Shown: positions 37,065 through 47,560, numbered from the stretch's first letter. The stretch is DNA of 64,000 bases from Typhlomys cinereus (GCA_023101885.1 JALPQD010000407.1:1825846-1889845), one strand, 5' to 3'. The notes: a model not told the origin generated them from the sequence alone. Translations and numbers: made by a program.

Positions 37065-38555
37065 GCCCAGAAAGGGGCATCAGGGGCGCAGCCGGAGAGC
37101 TAAAATAGGGAACCAAAAGGGCGGGCGTTTGGGGATTTCAAGCCCTGCAGTTCAACCCGCTGGCTTGGGGGGCTCGTGCAGGGGCTGACTGCTAAGAGAT
37201 GACCCGACGGCTTTGAGGTTCGCCACGCCACGCGGCATCTCCTGTACTTGGAGCACTTCAGAGTGCACCCGCCAGGCGGGCGTCTGGGCGGACCGGAGCG
37301 TCCCAAGCCCCACAGTAAGACTGGACCAGGAGGCCCTTTCCGGGCGGCCTGCGCTGCAGCCTTGGCTCTCAGCCGCTGTTAGATTCGCCCGAGCTGCAGT
37401 GGGCCTCTGTGGGACTCGTGATGTAGCCCTGGAATTACTCGGGGCGCCAGGACTTAGCTGGCCGCGGGAAGGTCGGGGCCAGGCCTGTGCCCCGTGGAGG
37501 CTCTCGCTAGTTCCAGAGCCATCAGTTCCAGAAAAACAGGTGGTCCCTGGGGTCCTGATATTTGGGGTTAACTGCTCCTGCTCCACCCCCCTGGGGGCTG
37601 ATCAGCCCTTTATTCCCTCACTAAAGGCTCTCAGTTGCTCAGCGCGCAGGAGCTAGAACTAGTCCCCATTGACTGGGCCCCTACGCTAGACATAGCTCTG
37701 AGCTCTACACTGGCTCGGATGATACCCGGGATTCTGAGCCTTTCCTCTGCGGGTGCGACAGGGTGCCTCAGCCCAAAGCCGGGCCTTTCAGAGAGGCAGC
37801 CAGATGACCACCCCTGCACTGTGGCTCAAGCACGGCCTAGCCAGTACCCAGTGTGACCAGGGAACCCTCAGCCAGACACCAAGTGTCAGCAGGATATATG
37901 TCTGGGTGTGGGAGACAGGCTGGATGGTCCCTGTGTCCAGAGTTAGGCCCTGAGGCCTGGCTAAGGCCAAGCTAGGTCCGAGGGGGTGTCCCCAGTGTGA
38001 CTGGGTCAGGGCCCCACCTGGTGACCCCAGACCCACAGAAGACAAAAAGTGGAGTCCAAGTCTGCATCTTCAGGAAAAGAGGAGGTATAAGGTCCCATGA
38101 GCCAGAATTGGGGGTTGGGGTAACTGAGCCGGCGTGGCTGTGACTATGACTTTGAGCACAGACAGAAACTAAGGGTGAGAAGGGAGAACGAATCCTGGCT
38201 ACTGCGACGGAAAGGAGTCCTGGACCCCTCCCCCAGACACCCTTTCACTCCAGCGTCCTACTGCCTGCCCCTCTGCTCAGAAGATAAATGGAGACCCTCA
38301 GCGGCGCATCCCCAGGCCTGCAAGGACCGGGAGGAGATGCGCGGGGGCCCAGGCCTGCCTGGCCTGGCAACCCTGGGGTGCAGCGGGCAGGCTGCTTAGA
38401 CTGGGACCTGGTGCACCTCCTTCATTTAGCAACCGCCCACAGTCCGTGAGGCCTGGGCTTCTAGGCTGTCGAGTAAAGGGACAAAAGACGCCTCGCAGAG
38501 GACCTTCCACAAATCCTTCCCACCCAGTGCAGAGCCCTCCCTAGCCAGTGACTCG
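37065..38555. other. Sequence between the distal CpG island and the upstream enhancer candidate
   Basis: No gene, no tandem array and no SINE recognised. It may be intronic if the distal island is an Irx4 first exon. Confidence 0.4.
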
Positions 38556-38559
38556 CTAC

Positions 38560-39170
38560 AGAGAGACAGCGAGTTGTTAGTAAACAATAAATAATAGGAA
38601 GTAGGCGGATGTTAGGCAAAAACCTCAGCAAGGCTGGAAAACTGCAAGAAGCCAGGAGGAGGGAGAGGGGGGAGGGGAGAAGAAACGGGAGAGACTGGAT
38701 TCATTTCCACTGGAGAAGCCCCGGTGGCTAGTTTCTTATTATTTACAGGAAGGTGGTATTAACAATTCAGGTGAAAAGGAAATAAACACGGACCGCCACG
38801 AAATCAATACAGAATTCAAAAACAATTATTAATGTCATTTGACTCATGTTGTGTATACATCTCTCCCGGCTACCCAGGCTAAACTGTCTGAATAATTTGC
38901 ATGGAGCGCTATTCATTATTCGGGATGGCTCCCCTTCGCAAGCCGCTCGGACGTGGCCGGCTGCGGTCCAGCGCGATCGGAGAATTCGTATTTTCATCTG
39001 TAAATTAAAGCAATTACGCAGCAGATATTATATGATGCGTGCTGCGGCTCCAGATATTCATCAATCACCTTCAACTGAGCTGTCAGAGCCGGCAGATTTC
39101 GTTTCTGGGAGGCAGCCTTGCAGCTGGGGAGAGGGCGAGAACGTCATCATTAATTAGAGGGTGACCCTGG
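38560..39170. promoter_or_regulatory. Candidate conserved enhancer upstream of Irx4
   Basis: An AT-rich, repeat-free block between GC-rich flanks. It holds an AP-1 site TGACTCA (38840-38846), a perfect POU octamer ATTTGCAT (38895-38902), a PBX/HOX-type ATCAATCA (39060-39067), a MEIS-type CTGTCA (39080-39085) and many TAAT/ATTA cores (for example around 38821-38832, 38910-38920 and 39000-39017). The style matches deeply conserved noncoding elements near Iroquois genes. No coding potential. Conservation must be tested. Confidence 0.55.
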
Positions 39171-39879
39171 GGCGATTCACAGGTCTGAACCCAGGAATCT
39201 TTCCGAGCAAGTCTGCACAACGCCGCGGTGCGCAGCGGCGCGCGGGAGGCGGGCCTGGCTCGGCAGAGGTGCGGGGCCGGCCGAGCTGGGCCCCCTGAGG
39301 ACCATGGCGAGAAAGGCCGCAAGCGGTTTCCGGGTGGCCGCACGCCCTGGAGCTGCAGGAACGCGGGCCTCTGCTTTGAGCTATGGGCTAGGTCCCAGGG
39401 CCCAGATTAGCCCGGAAAGTTCTGGAAGGGGTTCAGGGTCCCTCTTCTGGGCGGCTTCCTGCGCCCGGGACAGGAAGCTGCGCGACACAGACCTGGAAAG
39501 GTGCCCGGGCCAGCGCGCGACGCCCCCTCCCCTGCACCCGGCCCTGCGACGCGCGCAGGAAGAGTGGGAGTTCAGGAGGACCCCATCTTCCTAGGAACAC
39601 GGGTGGCTGAAGGTAGTTCCCGGTTACTCGGGGACTTCTGAGTGAGGCGGGGGAGGGCGCCCGCTTAAGACAGAGAGGTCCTGATTTTAAAAAGACGGCG
39701 ACGCTACGCTGGGCGCAGGTTGCCCTGCAGGGGAGGGGGAGGGCAGCGCCTTCTCTCGGGACTTGGGTTGCCCTGGGGGGCACAGCCCTAGGCGCCAGGC
39801 CGGAGTATCTGATCCGCTTGTCCGCAGTGGGGATCCCTAGGGAAGAGGAGCATCCTCGTGGTTGCAGTTGGTGCCGAGT

Positions 39880-40420
39880 GGACCTCGGAGGGAGGCGTTG
39901 CTGAGGTTGCCCTAAACCACGGCGGCAGCGGTGCGCGCCGGACAGCGAGGCCCCCGCCGCCTTCTGCCTCGGCCGCCGGCGGAGTCTTCCTCCCGGGCAG
40001 GGCCGCGGCGAGGGCGGCTCGGCCGCAGTCTGCACACGGCTAATTTTAACTGTTGATTACATCTTCGCCGAAGACTCGCTCGCCTGTCCCTTCACAGGTC
40101 TCATTTGTAATTGAGACTAATGATTACAGCGGGGTGTGAAGGAGCAGCTGCTCGTTAATTAATTTCTAATTAAAAGCGCCTTCCGTCCTCGGTGACTAAG
40201 GAGAAACGCCATTCGTCGGGTGATATCGACTCCTTGGATGGAGTGCGTTTGTTAAGCCCGCTGCCCTGCGCCCAGCTCGCCGGGACCGTCCCCGCCCCGG
40301 GGCCGAGTGACCGCGCGGCGCGGCCAGGCAGGGCGCAGCGGCTGGGCTGACGTCAGCGCCCCCGCCGCGTAAAGCCACGCACATCTGACTTCGACGGTCA
40401 GCGCGACTCGGTTCTTTTAT
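39880..40420 (+). promoter_or_regulatory. Irx4 promoter-proximal CpG island
   Basis: Two CpG-dense blocks (about 39920-40030 and 40260-40380) flank an AT-rich conserved-looking core. A perfect palindromic CRE (CTGACGTCAG) lies at 40347-40356, about 340 bp upstream of the Irx4 ATG. There is no clear TATA box, as is usual for CpG-island developmental promoters. A start site near 40380-40440 is possible but not proven. Confidence 0.65.
40040..40205. promoter_or_regulatory. AT-rich homeodomain-site cluster in the Irx4 promoter region
   Basis: The block contains TAATGATTA (40118-40126), TTAATTAATT (40155-40164), further TAATT cores, an E-box CAGCTG (40145-40150) and the sequence gttgattac. It sits between two CpG-rich segments and contrasts sharply with them in composition, as conserved developmental regulatory elements often do. 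Conservation is inferred, not measured. Confidence 0.55.
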
Positions 40421-40448
40421 TTTCTATCTTTCTTCTTTTTCGCAAAAT

Positions 40449-40745
40449 ATGTATTGCTGTGGCCGCGGTGAGGCCGATCCGCCCGAGCCCTTCGGAGACT
40501 TCGAAGCTAGAAGAATCTCTGCGGCCAGGGCCAGTGGCTTTATTTCTGGGCTGGAAAAGTTTGCAGAGAGCTGGGGTAGATTAACCGGCTCTCGCTTCGC
40601 CCTCCCAGCGCCTAGGAGCTTACAGCCCCAAAACAGCGGCCTCGCCTTGTGCAGGACCCCCACGGCCCCGCCTGACCTAACCAGGCAGCGCCCGCCATGT
40701 CCTACCCGCAGTTCGGATACCCCTACTCCTCCGCTCCCCAGGTAA
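40449..40745 (+). other. Upstream open reading frame overlapping the Irx4 start codon
   Basis: A 98-codon frame starts at ATG 40449 and ends at 40745, in a different frame from Irx4 (whose ATG is at 40697). It shows no recognisable domain. If transcription starts upstream of 40449 and the leader is unspliced, this uORF would overlap and should depress Irx4 translation. A candidate acceptor (ctcgcttcgccctcccag, AG at 40607-40608) lies between the two ATGs; its use by an upstream exon would remove the uORF start. Confidence 0.4.
40697..40741 (+). other. Irx4: Irx4 coding exon 1
   Basis: Fifteen codons from ATG to CAG, ending in phase 0 at donor CAG|gtaaga. The exon extends 5' as untranslated sequence of undetermined length. 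The GCCGCC-like context (cccgccATGt) is an adequate Kozak match with G at -3. Intron 1 is 334 bp. Confidence 0.95.
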
Positions 40746-43700
40746 GAGGGTTCCTGCGAGGACCTTGTAGCGGGGTGCAGCCGGCTGGGGTTTTCGGGGA
40801 AGTTCACCCAGCAGCGGCCGAACACTGGGAAGGGGGCTGAATTCCTTGCAATTTGACCCCGGGCTTTGCCCCAAGAATCTCGGGACCTGAAGCGGGGGAG
40901 AGGGAATCTTGCAGACTGGTCGAATGGGGAAGCTCACGAGGCCTTGGAAGCCCCGTGGGGCTCCACGTGGCCAGAGGAAGCTGGGACCACGGAGGATGGA
41001 CATCCAGAGGCCCTAGGGACACGAGTCTGCGGAGGCCTACCGACCTCATCTCCTCGGGGCCCCTTTCGCCCTTAGTTCCTGATGGCCACCAACTCCCTGA
41101 GCACGTGCTGCGAGTCGGGAGGCCGCTCGCTGACCGACTCCGGGCCGGCCGCCTCGGCGCAGGCCCCGGTCTACTGCCCGGTCTACGAGAGCCGGCTGCT
41201 GGCCACTGCGCGCCACGAACTCAACTCGGCCGCCGCGCTAGGAGTCTACGGAGCCCCCTACGGCAGCTCGCAGGGCTACAGCAACTACGTGGCCTACGGC
41301 TCTGAAGCGTCTGCCTTCTATTCGCTGGTGAGGAAACGATCCCACCCTATCCGCCCCGCCCCGCCCGACCCCTGGGTTTCCCCATCCCGCCTCCCCATCC
41401 CTGACCAGCGGAGTGGGAGAACGCGTGACCCCCTTCAGCTACGCCCCTGAGCCCATCCTCCTGAGACTCTCCCACCCAGCCTCAGGATAGTGAACCCGCT
41501 GTGCTGGAATCAGCTCTCCTGGAATGCTGGTCCCCTTCCTGCTCCCTAAGGCTCCCGGTCCTCTCCATCATACCCTACCCTTCCGCGCCTCCATCCTCCT
41601 CCCTCTTCCCTTCCTCCTCTCCCCTCACACCTTAGCTCTACTCTCCTTGCTTCCCCACACACACAGCCTTCTCTCACCCCCCTCCCTCCAGCCTCCTCTT
41701 CCCAATCCCTTCACCTCCTCCAGTGGGCTGGACTCGCCTCTCCCCACCAAGGACCACGACTCACACACCTTCTCCCCTCCCTTCCAGATTCCTTTGCGGT
41801 CTCTATCCCCCTACCTCTCCCCTCCCCCCTCTCATCTTTTCTACCCACATTTCCCAGCTGTATCCCAAGCACCTCTTCAAATCCCACACAGCCCTTGCTG
41901 GACACAGCACGGAGACCAGCAGGGGTGGAATGAAATGGGAGCCTTGGAGGAGCCTCTGGGGTCTGAGCTAAGCCTGCTGGAGAGGGTCTCAGGGAGAATT
42001 TGTATCTGGGTCCCAGGAAGCTGCGACCCCAGGCCCCTTGACTCTTTACAGAATAGCTTTGACTCCAAGGATGGGACTGGATCTGCTCCCGCCGGCCTCG
42101 CCCCTGCAGCAGCTGCAGCCTACTACCCCTACGAGCCAGCTCTTGGCCAGTACCCGTACGACAGGTGAGGGGCCAGATCCCCAGGGACCAGATCCCGCTG
42201 AGCACTCCAGCGCCGCAGTCACCAACCACCCTTTCCTCACCGCCACCAGTGGCAGGCCCTGGGAGGTGGGGCGGTCAGAAGAGGGTGCCAATCCCTCAGG
42301 CAGGCGGTACACCTCACCATGCTCCTGCCCAGCGTGCGCGCACACACGCACACACAGACGCACACATGCACACACGCACACTCTGCTGGGACTGCTGAAA
42401 TCCTCATAGAAAAGTGATTTTTGAGGAAATTATGCATGGACAGCCCCCTCTACGGGGCAGCTTCCCTAAAGAGCATGGGGCGCCTTCCTGCTCTCCAAGA
42501 ACACAGCCCTGACTGAGTGACCCACTCAAGCTCATTGGCCCTACTGTGTGCAGCTAACTGCCCTCCTCGGGCCCGCCCCATATTTGGGCATGATGTACAC
42601 GCCCAGGTCCACAATACATTTTTATGGTGCGAGTACCAAGGGACTGGAAGAGACGCTGCATAAAGGATCTCTAAGAAATCTCCCTGCACAGTGATAGACT
42701 CTCCCCCCTCTCCCCGCCGGGAAGGAGCCCAGCTCTGTCAGAGTATAATCTTCCCGTAAACACGCCCACCCCTGGAGATGCAGTTCCTAGGCCCCACCCC
42801 TTGCCCCGGCTTGCTCGCGGCTGGGGCCCCACTACAGAGCCTGTCTCCAGGTACGGGACCATGGACAGCGGCACCCGGCGCAAGAACGCCACCCGCGAGA
42901 CCACCAGCACCCTGAAGGCCTGGCTGCAGGAGCACCGCAAGAACCCGTACCCCACCAAGGGCGAGAAGATCATGCTGGCCATCATCACCAAGATGACCCT
43001 CACGCAGGTGTCCACCTGGTTCGCCAACGCGCGCCGGCGCCTCAAGAAGGAGAACAAGATGACGTGGCCTCCCCGGAACAAGTGTGCAGATGAGAAGCGG
43101 CCCTACGGAGAGGGGGAAGAGGAGGAGGCTTGTGAGGAGGAAGCGCGGGAGGAGTCTCTCAAGAGCACCAAGAGAGAAGGTGGGTGGGAGGTCAGAGGTG
43201 GGCCAGCAAGTGAGTGGCTGCTTCGGGGAGGACAGTGGGGCGGGGCCCGTAGGCTTTCTTAAAAATGCAAAGTTTGAAATCTCGTTCACCTTGGTAAGAG
43301 TCAGAATCTGCTCATTTGGGATTCTCTGGATCTGAAAGTGCGGGCGGAGAGAGGCCTGGGCTGCTTGGTTGACTAGATCAAGGGCGGTCCGGTAGCTGCG
43401 GGCTCGGCTGCCAGGGGAGCTGGTTCTGCCGGCCTGAGAGCGTGTCGTAACTCCGCCCAATCGCCACGTGCTCTTCTCGGGCAGATCCCATTGGCAAAGA
43501 GAACGAGGAGCTCCAGCTCAGCGATCTGGAAGACTTCGACCCTCTGGAGTCGGAGGCCTCAGAGTGCGAGCTGAAGACCCCTCTCCAGCCCCTGGACAGC
43601 GGCCTGGAGCGGGCTCCCGCCGGCTCGGCGGGCCCCGAAGCCCCGGGCAAGGAAGTCTGCGGCGCCCTTCGGATGCCTCTGGCCGCCACGGGTGGAGTCG

Positions 43701-44296
43701 CCCTGGAGGAGGACCTGGAGCGGGCTCGGAGCTGCCTCCGCAGCGCGGCGGCGCCCGAGCAGCAGCCTGGCTCCGACCGGGGCCCGCAGGCCTGCGAGGC
43801 CAAGCTGAGCTTCGTAGCTGCCGGGGCGCCCGCGAGCCTGGAGGCCAAGCCGCGCATCTGGTCCCTGGCGCACACGGCCACCGCCGCCGCCGCCACCGCC
43901 CTGAGTCAGACTGAGTTCCCCTCGTGCATGCTGAAACGCCAGGGTCCCGCGGGCGCATCGTCGGCTCCGCCCGCGGCCTCGCCTGTGGTCCAGGCACCTT
44001 CTGGGCCCCTGGATAGGCACCAGGACTCCCCGGTAACTAGTCTCAGAAACTGGGTCGATGGGGTGTTCCACGACCCCATCCTTAGGCACAGCACTTTGAA
44101 CCAGGCCTGGGCCACCGCCAAGGGCGCACTTCTGGATCCGGGGTCTCTGGGACGCTCGCTGGGGGCCGGCACCAACGTGCTGACCGCGCCCCTGGCCCGC
44201 TCCTTCCCTCCCACCGGAACCCAAGACGCAAACGCGGGGGCCGCCCGGGAACTGCTGGCTGTTCCCAAGGCCAGCGGCAAACCTTTCTGCGCCTAA
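40697..44296 (+). CDS. Irx4: Iroquois-class TALE homeodomain transcription factor IRX4 (complete, five coding exons)
   Basis: The coding sequence is join(40697..40741, 41076..41327, 42052..42164, 42851..43179, 43485..44296): 516 codons plus TAA. Human IRX4 is about 519 and mouse about 515 residues. The N-terminus starts [15 protein letters not shown], as in IRX4 orthologues. The homeodomain covers about residues 143-205: the TALE three-residue loop extension includes N168-P-Y-P171, and recognition helix 3 carries W193, F194, N196 and R198. An acidic Glu run follows (about 220-235). The Iro box is at about 322-333 ([12 protein letters not shown]), then an Ala run and a conserved C-terminus ending GKPFCA. 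The start ATG has G at -3. From family knowledge, IRX4 is a nuclear DNA-binding factor that marks ventricular myocardium and represses the atrial programme; it is also expressed in skin, retina and hindbrain. No frameshift, internal stop or missing key residue was seen. Identity is firm; exact 5' UTR structure is not. Confidence 0.98.
41076..41327 (+). other. Irx4: Irx4 coding exon 2
   Basis: This 252-nt exon (residues 16-99) lies between acceptor cgcccttag|TTC and donor CTG|gtgagg, both phase 0. It encodes the conserved N-terminal region with a Cys-Cys pair (S-T-C-C-E-S), the C-P-V-Y-E-S-R segment and the [12 protein letters not shown] block shared by Iroquois proteins. Intron 2 is 724 bp and pyrimidine-rich on the + strand. 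Confidence 0.96.
42052..42164 (+). other. Irx4: Irx4 coding exon 3
   Basis: This 113-nt exon runs from acceptor tctttacag|AAT to donor GACAG|gtgagg and ends two bases into the codon for R137. It encodes the N-S-F-D-S-K-D-G stretch and the Tyr/Pro-rich [14 protein letters not shown] segment just before the homeodomain. Intron 3 is 686 bp and includes a short CA-rich tract near 42340-42380. Confidence 0.95.
42851..43179 (+). other. Irx4: Irx4 coding exon 4 (homeodomain)
   Basis: This 329-nt exon runs from acceptor ctgtctccag|GTAC to donor GAAG|gtgggt. It carries the entire TALE homeodomain, then the W-P-P-R-N-K-C segment and an acidic tail (G-E-E-E-E). Its last base joins the first two bases of exon 5 to make D247. 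Reading through the donor adds intronic codons before a stop in intron 4, so the splice is required for the C-terminal half. Confidence 0.97.
43485..44296 (+). other. Irx4: Irx4 coding exon 5 (Iro box and C-terminus) with stop
   Basis: Acceptor tcgggcag|ATCC at 43484/43485; stop TAA at 44294-44296. It encodes residues 247-516: an acidic [11 protein letters not shown] patch, the Iro box, the [10 protein letters not shown] block, an Ala run, and the [18 protein letters not shown] block that is near-invariant among IRX4 proteins. The exon is very GC-rich and rich in CpG. Intron 4 is 305 bp. Confidence 0.96.
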
Positions 44297-44834
44297 CCCG
44301 GACCTACGAAGCGGAGGAAGGAACGGGGCGCCCAGGCCACGACTCTCTTTTTAATGAGTTTCCAAAGGAAAGCGAGGGTGTGGCCAAGCTGAAATTGCCA
44401 ACCCGCCGAGTGGGAGGATCTGAACTCAGCTCCCTGACCACGGAGAAACCCCGCGAGCGGTCAAGACAAGACTCCCCGCCTCAGCTGGTCTCTCAGCACC
44501 CGAGCCATCCCTGAGCTCTGGGAAGGCTGGGCAAGCCGCTGGAAGCCCCCCTGAAGCATCCAGTTTACTTTCGAAGTTTACATGAGACCCTTGAGTTCTG
44601 AGGAGGTCTGTGTTGCCCGCCTCTGGGGTCCAGGCAGGTCGCCAGTGGTCCTGGGGAATTCTCTTCAGCCTGTTTCCTTCGCCTTCTCCCTCAGCACATA
44701 ATGCTCTTCCACCAACAGCACTTCCTCTGAGTTTACACTATTGCACACTTCTGAATGGATAAAATTATGTTTTCTAAAATGTATGTTCACACCAGTCATG
44801 GCCTGCTTCAGAGAGCCGCTAATATAGCAAAAAT

Positions 44835-44840
44835 AATAAA
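44835..44840 (+). terminator. Irx4: Proximal poly(A) signal of Irx4
   Basis: AATAAA 539 bp after the stop, followed within 25 bp by a G/U-rich stretch (cttgtgatggtgtttg, 44843-44858) that fits a downstream cleavage-stimulation element. On sequence grounds this is the better of the two signals. Confidence 0.6.
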
Positions 44841-44963
44841 CGCTTGTGATGGTGTTTGCATTGCGAAAGGAAACCACTTCACACCAGGGGCTGGAAAAAT
44901 AGGCAAAGGAGTTGGGACTGACCCCTGGGAAGGAAGGAGGGGAGGGCGAACTGGTTCCACCTC

Positions 44964-44969
44964 AATAAA
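44964..44969 (+). terminator. Irx4: Distal poly(A) signal candidate of Irx4
   Basis: Canonical AATAAA (ctcAATAAAgtaatt), 129 bp beyond the proximal hexamer. The following sequence is not notably G/U-rich, so use is less certain. Confidence 0.45.
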
Positions 44970-45894
44970 GTAATTGTCAATCCAAACTTGAAGGACCCAC
45001 TTTTAAAACACAAAAGATGTAAGTGGGCGCTGAACTGAGACCCTGACTTTTAAACTCTTGCCACTAAAGACCCAGAGTTTTAAGCAAGTCGGGATTTCTT
45101 TGACAGGGTGTAAGTGACTCAAATCTCTAAATGCCCTGAAAGAGGGGGTGCTCCCCTGTAGCTTGTCTCCTGGCCCCGAAGATGCCCTTCAGCAGTGCCT
45201 GCACCCCTCGCCTCTTTCTCTTTCCTTAGAGACCTAGACGAGCCTCGTGCAGACTCGGCTTCCCCGGCTGCGGTCAGTTACAAGGCTCCAAGGGGCTCTC
45301 CTAGTAACTGTAGTCAGAAAACCCAGCCGGAAAGATTGGGAAAGATGGCAACACTGGGTTAGAACCAGCCTTCCAGTTAAAGACGGGAAGACAGGGCGGC
45401 AGTCTGCGGACCTGCCTAAGCCTTTTCAGCGGAGAGTATGTTTCCATGTCCCATCCAGTAAAGCACGCCTCCCTTCCTGTGAGGCTCCAAGTATCAGGAA
45501 GCACTGCCCGTGCCCGCACCTGGCTGCCTGCAAGCCTCTGCTCAGGCCTTCACACTCTTGGGAAGGTGGGAGCAGCAACAGGGGCTAGGCAGGGGCCCTT
45601 GGACTTGCAGCTTCCACAGGAGCCTTGGTGAGAGACCCTCAGAGACAGTAGTGGGAGGTCACCCACTCGCACCCCCTACAGTGGACACTACCACCAAGTC
45701 TTCTGCCATCCCTGAGTGGAATCAGATTGGGGTCCCAGGGAAAGTTAGACTCAGTGGGGAGAGAAATCAAATCTGGCCAGAATGGGAGCCCTGAAGCCCA
45801 CTGAGTGAAAGGCCTCTTCCCGCGCCTGCAGACCAGCCTGTGGCCCTTGGATCCTGAGTGGCCAACTGCCCGACAAGCCCGAGGCCAGCCCTGG

Positions 45895-46105
45895 CTCGCG
45901 CTGGGTAATTGGATTGTCCCGGCCCGGGCGCTGTCACCGCATTGACTTTCCGACTCTTGGATGATATTATCGAGTCTTGGAAGCTCGCCGCTGATGTGCC
46001 TGTCAAAAGGCTGCGGCGGGAGCCCCCGGCCTGGCGAGCGAGCATCAGCCAAGATAATTTGAAGTGAAATTTTCATTTTGACAGTAAACCCCTCAATTTC
46101 TAAAG
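45895..46105. promoter_or_regulatory. Candidate conserved element 3' of Irx4
   Basis: About 1.6 kb past the stop codon. It contains MEIS/TGIF-type sites in both orientations (CTGTCA 46000-46005 and TGACAG 46079-46084), GGTAATTGG near 45904, GATATTATCG and AGATAATTTG. There is no repeat signature or credible frame. The dense homeodomain/TALE-type motifs suggest an enhancer, by inference only. Confidence 0.45.
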
Positions 46106-46799
46106 GCTCCGCGCTCCGAGAGCGCATTGGCAGGGGAGGCTTTGCGGAAAGCCCACGTCTTAGACTGAAAAGGGCAAAAGAACTGGAATTAGTTGTAATA
46201 GATAAAAGGGCAAAAACAAGGAGTCAAGGGTACTTGACAGTAATAGCGAAAGTGGAGTCTCAGGAGACACGCGCTGCTGCCCAAGCTGGGCGCCAGGAAT
46301 TTTGATGCGGCTGAGGGCGGCTGCTGAGCCCCCACCCAACCAGACAAAGCCAGCCATTTTCAGCATAAAAAAATTAGGCCCGGCAGATCCAGGTTAGTGG
46401 GGTGCTGGCAGATACAAGCTTGGACCTCGGCCCTGTACCCGGCTGCAGAAGCCCCTAAGAGGAGCCTTGGGCGCACAAGCTTAGGGTTCTGGTCCCCGCG
46501 CACTGCCCCACTGGGCTTGGGCCCCAAGATCCCTTCCCCCGGGGGTCCCAACACAGAAGATTCCTATCCCCGGGCCACTGTCTGGCGCTTGGGTGGACCC
46601 CGGACTTCTGAATTCTGAGTTGTTTCTTATCCCAGATCTTGGTGACACAGGAGACTTCGAATAAACTGTTCGAATATGTAAATAAAGACTCGAGGGAGAA
46701 AGGGGCTCGGCCACGCAGACGTCGAGCAGAAAGGACACCCCAGTCAGGAACTGGTCGCTTTGACCACCTCCCGACGGCGCTCTGCAGGATCAGCTCCAG

Positions 46800-47085
46800 C
46801 ACACCTCGGCCACCGGGGTGGGGGACACGGCGGGTGCGAACAGGAGCCCTAGCGGGCCGGGCGCGCGGGACCCCCGCGGGGCACAGGGCGGGTGCGCACG
46901 TGGCCCCCGGACCGGCGCGCGGGACCCCCGCGGCGCGGCGGGGCGTTTGCACGCGGTGGGGACGCGGGGACCCGGGCGCGCGGGGCGGGGCGGGCTGCAG
47001 CCGCCAGGTCCCCGCGGGGGGCCGTCACGCGGGCCGGGGGCGCCGGCGCGCTCAGCCGCTCAGGCGTGGCGAGCGCAAACACACG
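46800..47085. promoter_or_regulatory. CpG island downstream of Irx4
   Basis: Extremely CpG-dense, with an internal duplication: gcgcgcgggacccccgcgg occurs at 46861-46879 and again at 46915-46933 (54-bp spacing). It lies 2.5 kb 3' of the Irx4 stop. It could be the promoter of an antisense or downstream noncoding RNA, or an intergenic polycomb-type island. No gene can be assigned. Confidence 0.5.
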
Positions 47086-47560
47086 GGAGGAGAGGCTAAA
47101 TTAACGGCGCTCTTTACATAGAGCCAAATAAAACTGTAATCAGCGGCGCGTTACTTTTCATTAAGCGAGTCTGACAGCAGCATATTCAGACCCGACAAGG
47201 GAGCAGGCGCGGAAATATACGGCTCCCCCCTCCCGGCCCAAGATAATTCCTTAAGCGCCATTAACGGCTCGTAGCCGCAGGAAACCAGCCCGGAAACCGC
47301 TCCAAATCTAAAAGCTTTATCGACCCCTCCAACGCGGCTGATGCGTCCATTTTTTTCCTTTTTTTCCTCCCTCCTTTTTTTTTTTTTTTAACGCAAGGGA
47401 GAGACATCTTGCAAGGTAATAGGGTTTGACACGACACCTCCTTAGCTGCAGAGGGGCAGGGAAGCCAGCCCTTAAATGATATTTAAAAGGCAACCAATTA
47501 AGATTTAAAGTGGTCGTCTCTGAGGCTGCGCCAGATTCATGCCACCCACTTCTCTCCGGG
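47086..47560. promoter_or_regulatory. AT-rich conserved-looking block beside the downstream CpG island
   Basis: Contains gctaaattaacgg, ttcattaagcg, gtctgacagc (MEIS-type), cttaagcgccattaacgg and tgatatttaaaagg, followed by a T-rich run (47350-47390). Its position beside a CpG island and its motif style resemble the blocks 5' of Irx4. Conservation is inferred. Confidence 0.4.

Larger units (their letters stand above)
44297..44985 (+). other. Irx4: Irx4 3' untranslated region (approximate end)
   Basis: Sequence after the stop codon up to the second of two AATAAA hexamers. It begins GC-rich and becomes AT-rich after about 44690. There is no further open frame of note and no recognisable repeat. 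The end is inferred only from poly(A) hexamers; transcript data are not available here. Confidence 0.7.

Noticed and set aside
36384..37116. Long frames of 160-200 codons in the distal CpG island
   Set aside because: GC-rich DNA has few stops. Frames overlap on both strands, are Arg/Pro/Ala-rich and match no family.
41524..42168. 214-codon + strand frame across intron 2 and exon 3
   Set aside because: The first part is pyrimidine-rich intronic sequence. Only its end is the real exon 3, which enters through a clear acceptor at 42051.
42738..43896. Minus-strand frames of 170-240 codons opposite Irx4 exons 4 and 5
   Set aside because: Antisense shadows of GC-rich Irx4 exons with no family match.
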